This document shows, piece by piece, positions 57,837 to 64,000 of a stretch of 64,000 bases of DNA. The DNA is from Gnetum montanum (lineage: Eukaryota; Streptophyta; Gnetopsida; Gnetales; Gnetaceae): assembly GCA_015680685.1 (NCBI GenBank), contig MNCI01017476.1, forward strand, positions 963,011 through 1,027,010, read 5' to 3'. Made by a program: the position numbers and the translations under genes. Below the pieces are notes generated by a model. It was not told the DNA's origin. It saw only the letters and a program-made list of their open reading frames with translations, and did not search any database. Position 1 is the first letter of the stretch; every line of letters begins with the position of its first letter.

Positions 57837-60578
57837 ATGCAATTCAAAAGAGTACCTAAAGCTAGAGGACAATTACAACTAAGTGAAAAGAGGTCCAAAG
57901 AAACAAAAAGAGGATGACACATAGAATAAACGTCTCTTACAGAACAAGAGTTGTAGTCATATTCAATCCATCAATGTACACCTACAACAAGGTAATCTAT
58001 GTAGGTAGAATTTGTTGTGCCACTAGCTCCAACACAAGGACAATGTCACATACTCTCTAATGAATGTCTATAGTTCATCTATGAGAAATTCATCATGTCC
58101 ATTGTGATAGATGAACTCAACTTTGAACTGTTCATGAAGTTTACACCTATATAGGTTTACAACAAAAAATTTAAGCATTACCATTCTAGCCTACCATTTA
58201 AAGTAATGGTGAATGGTATTTGGAGTAAGTTCATCATTTTTGGAAAAATAAACAAGATGGTGCAAATGTAAAAATTAAGAAAGTAACAATGTCATATTTA
58301 ATTAAAGTAATCACAAGGGCACTAAATCTACCAAATGTCAGAGCTAACATTGGTCAAATCTCCATATAGTTTAACATAGATGCAAGAAACTTATGACTGC
58401 AGAGGACATATGGAATGATAGAAAAGAAGTAAAATGGATTATTCACTACAAATTAGATTTACTTTAAGATTGGAACATATCATATTTTTCCAACCAAAAG
58501 AATTAATAGAATTTCTACCTATGCTACTAAAGGAAGTGATATCGTAATGAGGAAATTCCAAGCTGATATAGTCTATCTATTGTTTCTAAAAATACAAAGA
58601 AGGTTTGAAGAGAAGAAGACAAGGAAACCCACTCTTCCATTCTCTTGTTTATTAAAACATTGTGCAAACAAGTAGGAATTTTGGGCTACATAAATGATGC
58701 TCTTCAAAAATCCCAAAACACTTCATACATAAAAATCTCCAAGCCAATGCCACCCAAGAAGGATCAAGTAGAAAATCTAGTAGGCACTACGACTGCAGCA
58801 AGGTTAACACCAACCACAAACATTCCAACCATAGAAACATAACAAGTAGAACCTAGTTGATAAACTCCTAGCTATAAAACAAGTAGGATCTAGTGCACTA
58901 GCATAACAACTAGACTATAGACCTTTCATGAGTCACATGGAGCAAATTACTGAAATAATTAATTGAGATAACAAGGAAGTCTCAAGTATGTACCAAGTGA
59001 AGGATAATCCAAGTATACCTGCAGTATCCATAGGATCTGCTAGCAATAAAATATCTTTGTAGGTAAGAAAGGATGATAATTAGGTGCAATAGATTTCTTG
59101 GAACACTTGATCATTCCATTTTATGTTAAAAATTGGTAAATTATCCACTATACTAGTGATGCAATACCAAGATGAAATAGGAGTATTAGAAGAAATAATT
59201 AATCATATAAAAGAGTCATTTACTGTTCTCATTGTGCAGCTAGTAGACATTTATGCAGCCAAAGATGTACAGACATTAGCTAGAACCTTAGGAAAAGAAA
59301 TCATGTCCCTTACTAAACATGAAGATACATTGATACATTATGCATAATCTTTTTTGAATCCCCCAATGATATTACTACAAAGCAATTAGAACTAATATCC
59401 ACCAAAGAAAAGCTAATCATGGCAAAAATGAGGATGCAACACATAGAAAATGAAGTGTAGAGGTTATAAGAAGAACTAGCCACATTGAGAGTTGAATGAT
59501 GGAACCCTACACAACACATTGCACCAGACCATCTAGCACAATTCAAAGATGAACAAGTAAATCAATTAATGGTTAAGTAGAAATAGATGAAGATGGAGAA
59601 GGAAAAACTAGTTTGAAATGCTTTAATAGCGAATGCTTAAATATACGTCCATGCCTGCATTAGAAGAAGAGAAGAAGAGAATTGATATAGAAAATTTAAG
59701 ATTGATAAACATTGAGAAATAGAAAAGTATCCATTAGTTGAAAGATCAGTTTGGTAGAGTTAACCTAGACATTAGACAATTAGCCCATGTGAATAGAACC
59801 CTATCAATGAAAGTAGTAGACATAGTTAAACAAAAGTTGACAATTGAAATCAGCATGTGATTGAATGAGGACAAGAAACATGAAATGCCTAAAGAACATT
59901 TTAGAGATCAAATATGCATGTAAAAGTAGATTAATAAGAAAGAGATCTATGTGGCCAAGGACAAGACCAATTCCATCATGCAGCAAACACCTAATTGGAA
60001 ACCTATCTTGAATAGTCTTTTCCTTTTCCACCAAGTAGAGCTAAAGAAAAAAGATGTACAAATAGAGGATTTAGTAGAATATATGAGGTTAGCAAATCTA
60101 TGCTATGCTAACTTAGCCATCTTGATAGTAGGTGTGCGAAGAACACAATTAAAGCAACAAGTGGCTACAATATATTCTATGTATGAAAAAGAGTTTATAG
60201 ATAGGAAAGATATACAAAAAAGCTTCACATCATAAACTCTAAACTCCAAGTAGTCAAATCAGGCTATCAAGATCAAAAAGATGTTTCAATGAATCTACCT
60301 AAAAGAATGCCTTATTATTTAGAATTACAGAATATGGTCAGGCCTTTGAGGTAGAAAGGACATAATTTGTAGCATGGTACATCAAACCTAATAAAATGTT
60401 TCCATAATTTTTATGTTCTTGAGAAGTGCTAACACCTATAAATATTTTAAAATTAGCATAGACAATGCATGACCCTAGAATTGAAGAGGAAAAGTTTAGA
60501 GCATTATTGAATAACTACCAATTTTAGAAGCCAAATGACAAAAGAAAGAAGTCAATGGATGAGCCACCACCATCATGA
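57837..60578 (+). pseudogene. Element 3 ORF3, coiled-coil accessory protein
   Basis: About 913 codons, ATG 57837 (MQFKRVPKARGQLQLSEKRS) to TGA 60578. N-terminal domain: RISTYATKGSDIVMRKFQAD near 58500 and FEEKKTRKPTLPFSCLL near 58600, then after a shift TLCKQVGILGYINDALQKSQ. Middle: open stretch 59123-59347 (IGKLSTILVMQYQDEIGVLE). Coiled coil: QFGRVNLDIRQLAHVNRTLS near 59750, and an open 94-codon stretch at 59951-60235 (VELKKKDVQIEDLVEYMRLA). C-terminus: QFVAWYIKPNKMFP near 60390 (first residue TAG), TMHDPRIEEEKFRALLNNYQ near 60470, then MDEPPPS. Same architecture and length as in elements 2, 4 and 5. Broken by stops and shifts. Confidence 0.75.
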
Positions 60579-60827
60579 ATATGAAGTTTCTACATCAAAT
60601 TCTACCCTTTTTTTTTTATCTCATTTTGTTCTATTTTTATCATGTTTCAATCAAGCACTACATGATAATTTCTAACACCACTCAAATAAAGATGCAACAT
60701 TCATAGTTTGCATTAGTCAAGTATATATGCCATAATGTTAAGTCTATGTAACCCCACAAGTTTGTAATGAACTCTATCCTCCTTTTGTTTGAACTAGAGG
60801 ATAAGTTTTCAATCAGTTGTGAAGATA

Positions 60828-61679
60828 TGATGAAATAACTTTTATCAAGGATGATGATATCATAGCCTAATATACAATTTCATGGATATGGTATCATGGG
60901 AAATGATCATGCCTATAAATACAAATGCACCATCATATCAAAAAAAAGTTTTTAGCTAACACTTAGCAAAATTCTTGTAGTTTGTTACCATAAAGTTAGA
61001 ATTAGTTGTGAATGCCCACAGTGTGGTGAATTACAGTTATACAACATCTTTATTCAAGTGGATTATTCTTAGACACAATTCATGAATGGTAATAAAGATT
61101 AAGATTGTTCTTCATCATTGTAGCATCTCACATAAAATAGATTTACTTTTCCATGTTGTTTACTTTTACTATGTCATTTACATTTCCTAAGTCATTCAAT
61201 ATTCTAATGTTCATTAGTAAAGGCAAAATGAGTATGACTAATTTCAAGCATAAACTATAATCATTTGGTAAAATAGTAGTGACTTTGCTTGATTCACTCA
61301 ATAGTAAAGTTACTTGGTAATCCAAATAACAATTACATCAGCCTAGGACATGTATAGAAAACCAAGAATGGATACTTATTGCCACTAGGCTAGCATAGTC
61401 TTACATTCTTATTGTACTTAGAAATAGAGTTTCTAATCATTTCTACTTTGTTTACCTTTAGTATACTTAGAGCTATATAACATCATTTTATCATATATCT
61501 CACTAAGATTTAAACCATATGTTTTGCACCTCACTAACTCTAAGTAAGAAGACAACAATCACAAACTTCTTATCAACTCATTAGTATACTTACATTTTCC
61601 ATCCATGAATTATAATCTTGTCACATGTGAGCACTTGTGACTTGTATGGTTGAATGTTGGAATCCTCTAACACTCATCA
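60828..61679 (+). repeat. Element 3 3' LTR
   Basis: 852 bp, TGATGAAATAAC...ACTCATCA, preceded by GTTGTGAAGATA in the polypurine position and with TATAAAT at 60914-60920. No 5' partner is present. The 5 bp after it are ATTGT. Confidence 0.82.
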
Positions 61680-61689
61680 ATTGTTGTTT

Positions 61690-62383
61690 TCCTAGTCCTT
61701 TACATACCAATGCTTCAGTAGGTGTAGGCTTAGAGAACTTGCTCAAAATTCTCAAATTATTAGCTATCCTACAACTTCATCAAATTTTAAAGAGGCACTT
61801 ATACTCATAAGATTTTGAACAATAGTTTTCCGTGAATCAGGAAGTGATTGTAACAAGGCAATACATTAATCTTCTTCATCCATCTTACTACCAATTGATT
61901 GTAATTTTCTCACAATAGTATTGAAATTAGTAAGATGAGATGCAATAGTATTATTTTCAGACATCTTTAATAATTATTATTACCTTTTAATATGTACTTT
62001 ATTTGAATAAGGACTAGATTAATATAACTTACCCATAACATTCCATAATCCCTTTACAATCTCTTCATCTTGTAAATTTATAAGCACAAGATTAGAAATA
62101 CCTTTACGAATTGTTCTTAAAGCCAGATGATCTAATTGATTCTAATCTTCAACTTTCATGCTCTTTGATTTAATTCCAACGATGCATACATCTTGTTTCT
62201 TTTCAACTAGCAAATCTTCCACCCTAAGCTTCCAAAGATTGTAGTTGCTGCTATTGAACTATTCTATTTCTACAATCTACTTAGGACCACTCATCATCTT
62301 AATGCACTTATGAGCTTCCAAAGATTATAGTTATTGTCATTGAACTGTTCTATTTCTTCAATGTACTTAGCACCATTTTCCAT
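61690..62383 (-). pseudogene. gag: Copia gag (UBN2-type), truncated
   Basis: Minus strand from ATG 62383 (MENGAKYIEEIEQFNDNNYN). Typical copia capsid: FNSSNYNLWKLRVEDLLVEK, DHLALRTIRKGISNLVL, LWNVMGKLY, MSENNTIASHLTNFNTIVRK, IGSKMDEED, IALLQSLPDS, LKFDEVV, then after a shift TEALVCKGLGKQQ. Five or more stops. The first 85 bp of coding sequence are duplicated, which puts the two copies in different frames. It ends where element 3 ends, so no zinc knuckle, integrase or RT remains in view. Confidence 0.85.
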
Positions 62384-62430
62384 CTTAATGCATTTAAAGA
62401 GATAAGAGCTTTGAGAATCAAATAAACCTT

Positions 62431-62443
62431 GCTTTGATACCAA
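62431..62443 (-). other. Copia primer-binding site (initiator tRNA-Met type)
   Basis: Minus strand TTGGTATCAAAGC, against the usual TGGTATCAGAGC of plant copia elements. Confidence 0.85.
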
Positions 62444-62916
62444 TTTTTTAATTTACACCTTAATTAAGCAAGATAATAAAGAAACAATAAGTAGTAGACA
62501 TAGAAATAAAATTATGGAGTTGGAAGAAATACATCGAGAACACAAAAAATTATCTTGGGAAAGCATACAAAAACCCCCAAAAATGGCTTTAACTACTAGT
62601 AAGCCTTAGAAATCGAAGTCTTTTTACTTCGAGATTTATAATAAGCTTAGATCAAGTTTCATAAGAGAAAAAGACTACAACATGAATTATGCCTTACACA
62701 CCCTTGATTTGGTGAAGATGTGATGATAAGACCACCCAAGCATCTACTTATATAATGGTCATAATAGTATGCTTTAGGTAAAAATCAAATTATGGAGTTA
62801 TAATCCATAATTAATCATTGCCAAATTGAGTATGAGCAATTATATATTCTTTTGATATATAACATACCTTATCTTTTGTTATTTATAGCAAACATGCCAA
62901 GAATAATTTCCCAACA
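62444..62916 (-). repeat. Copia 5' LTR
   Basis: About 473 bp. On minus it starts TGTTGGGAAATTATTC, a common copia LTR start, and ends next to the primer site. The end is TTAAAAAA, so the expected CA is lost. No second copy in the window. The right flank begins TGACA. Confidence 0.78.
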
Positions 62917-63502
62917 TGACAACCATTACAATATGAAGGTATTTTAAACTTAAAAATTAAGATACCTCACAATGATGACTTAAACACCAAATTTTTTTTA
63001 ACCTGTGGTTAGTTTTAATTTTTTTTAACATGCTTAGGTGCCTAATGATTTAATTCAAAACCTTTCAACTAGAAGAGTTTGTCACCATGGTGCAATCTTA
63101 TGATGTCAAAAAGTCCATGAGATCATCTAAACTTGTTTAAGCTACATGATGTACCGAATTACAAAGTTAAATTAACATATCCCAACCGTAATGGTTGAAG
63201 ATTAACCGTATTGAAATGACTGAAAAATAAAATAAATTAAAATGTTAATTCTAAAAGTATAACCAGCCACGGGTCCAATCATTCTCTTTGGTGCTTGTAA
63301 TTTAAGTAGCTAGATTATGAAGGTTCAATTTCAGTAAGTAAAACACACGGTTTCCACTTCATAAGGAAATGGATTTCTGCAGAAAACCAGTCTCCCAGCT
63401 CTCAAATTAAAATATTAAACCTATAACCTTGGATTCCACATGTCACCAGTATTTACCGATGGGTAGTAGACTATCACCTTGGTGAGGTCCAAACGCAACC
63501 AA
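62917..63502. other. Flank of the copia element
   Basis: No gene or repeat recognised. AT-rich to about 63240, then base composition shifts towards more CpG. Confidence 0.5.
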
Positions 63503-63660
63503 GCATTTAATATCGCTGTCTTTCTCTGCGTTCGCTCTCATCCAACGTTAACCTCAACCTCTGCATTTAATATCGCTGTCTTTCTCTGCGTTCGCTCTCA
63601 TCCAACGTTAACCTCTACATTTAATATCGCTGTCTTTCTCTGCGTTCGCTCTCATCCAAG
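63503..63660. repeat. Three direct repeats of 60 and 54 bp
   Basis: Copies begin GCATTTAATATCGCTGTCTT at 63503 and 63563, and ACATTTAATATCGCTGTCTT at 63617. Copies are nearly identical, unlike the decayed repeats elsewhere. The 54-bp spacing results from the loss of 6 bp (AACCTC). Confidence 0.92.
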
Positions 63661-63737
63661 CATGGTTCACATTTGCCTCTTTGAGCGAGCCACATGCTTC
63701 TGAGCTTCTGCAATTTAAGTTCTGAAATCTTCCGTCT

Positions 63738-63983
63738 CTATCTCTGTTGGGGCAGAAAAAGCAGCATGGCTCCTCCTCGCAACTTTACTGAAAAGGGATA
63801 CAACTTTGCCCTTAAGAATACGACGTAAAGGTGGGTTATAAATGTGAAGCAGATGCACGCCTTGACCTTTTCAGACAAAGGAAATTCAGGCTGGGATGAA
63901 TCCAAACGATATTGCAGATAGATGATGATGATAACCAAAACGACAATCAATTCCAAGACAAAGAAGTCAGAACTGCGGAGCAT
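63738..63983 (-). CDS. Hypothetical hydrophobic protein or first exon of a host gene
   Basis: Minus-strand ORF of 81 codons with ATG at 63983 (MLRSSDFFVLELIVVLVIII). Residues 8-23 form a clear membrane segment or signal anchor, followed by YLQYRLDSSQPEFPLSEK and a second, weaker hydrophobic stretch (ACICFTFITHLYVVFL). At the end of the first part the minus strand reads GAAAAG|GTCAAG, a plausible 5' splice site, so exon 1 could end near 63867. The frame is also open upstream (FWTPS before the Met) to the window edge, so the true start may lie outside. On the other strand an ATGGCG at 63986 is in an equally good start context, so the gene could run the other way. Family not recognised. Confidence 0.4.
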   Translation of the reverse strand: MLRSSDFFVLELIVVLVIIIIYLQYRLDSSQPEFPLSEKVKACICFTFITHLYVVFLRAKLYPFSVKLRGGAMLLFLPQQR

Positions 63984-64000
63984 TGATGGCGTCCAAAACG

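Larger units (their letters stand above)
41700..61679 (+). mobile_element. Element 3: Athila-like element, 5' LTR missing, split by element 4
   Basis: Plus-strand relative of element 2. Present: gag (from about residue 50), protease, RT, RNase H, integrase, ORF3 and a 3' LTR at 60828-61679. Missing: 5' LTR, primer site and the gag start. The integrase is interrupted between 46746 and 56012 by element 4 and resumes in the same motif (QILTTTISR | YKKDWSTKLNDVLW). Protein order and the ORF3 are as in element 2. Confidence 0.85.

Noticed and set aside
36551-61684. Elements 5 and 3 as one element with a matched target duplication
   Set aside because: Flanks CTAAA (left) and ATTGT (right) do not match in either orientation, and the two LTRs point in opposite directions.
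1-64000. tRNA, rRNA or snoRNA genes
   Set aside because: No cloverleaf with A and B boxes and no rRNA-like segment was seen. The tRNA-like pieces are primer-binding sites of retroelements.

Overview
The window reads as intergenic DNA from a seed plant with a large, repeat-rich nuclear genome. The evidence is nested LTR retrotransposons of plant lineages (Tat/Ogre-like and Athila-like Ty3/gypsy, plus Ty1/copia), high AT content, and coding regions broken mostly by stops that look like C-to-T decay of CAG, CAA and TGG codons. A gymnosperm or another giant-genome plant is plausible, but that is inference. I see no intact host gene except a possible gene edge in the last 300 bases, and no rRNA, tRNA or CRISPR.

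Layout. 1-2178: heavily decayed minus-strand coding DNA of unknown family. 2184-16427: element 1, a complete 14.2-kb Tat-lineage Ty3/gypsy element on the minus strand, with 1.73-kb LTRs, a 5-bp target duplication (ATTGA), gag-pro, a 1.3-kb repeat-filled spacer in the place where Ogre elements carry an intron, pol with two RNase H domains, and a tandem array before the 3' LTR. 16433-19612: AT-rich, with one decayed reading frame. 19618-32570: element 2, a complete 13-kb Athila-like element on the plus strand (TSD AATTA, decayed Asp-tRNA primer site) with gag, pol and a 2.8-kb accessory ORF (ORF3) after integrase. 32576-36555: AT-rich, unassigned. 36556 to about 41540: element 5, the minus-strand 3' half (LTR plus ORF3) of a related element, split by a 1.1-kb solo LTR (TSD AGTTA). 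About 41700-61679: element 3, a related plus-strand element without a 5' LTR, joined head to head with element 5. Its integrase is split by element 4 (46747-56011, minus strand, TSD GTAGG). Element 4 has LTRs, primer site, gag and ORF3 but has lost protease, reverse transcriptase, RNase H and integrase. 61690-62916: gag, primer site and 5' LTR of a truncated minus-strand copia element. 63240-64000: a CpG-richer island with a 60/54-bp triplication and an 81-codon hydrophobic ORF at the window edge.

The main finding is the accessory ORF3. Four related Athila-like elements (2, 3, 4 and 5) carry the same roughly 900-codon protein after integrase: a conserved N-terminal domain, a long coiled coil, and a C-terminal signature (QF-x-x-W[FY] followed by a DP...EEK...LL.. 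block). It is also kept in element 4, which has lost the whole pol region. Order of events from nesting: element 4 inserted after element 3, and the solo LTR's parent inserted after element 5. Element 3 (or the 5/3 composite) probably ended the copia gag at 61680.
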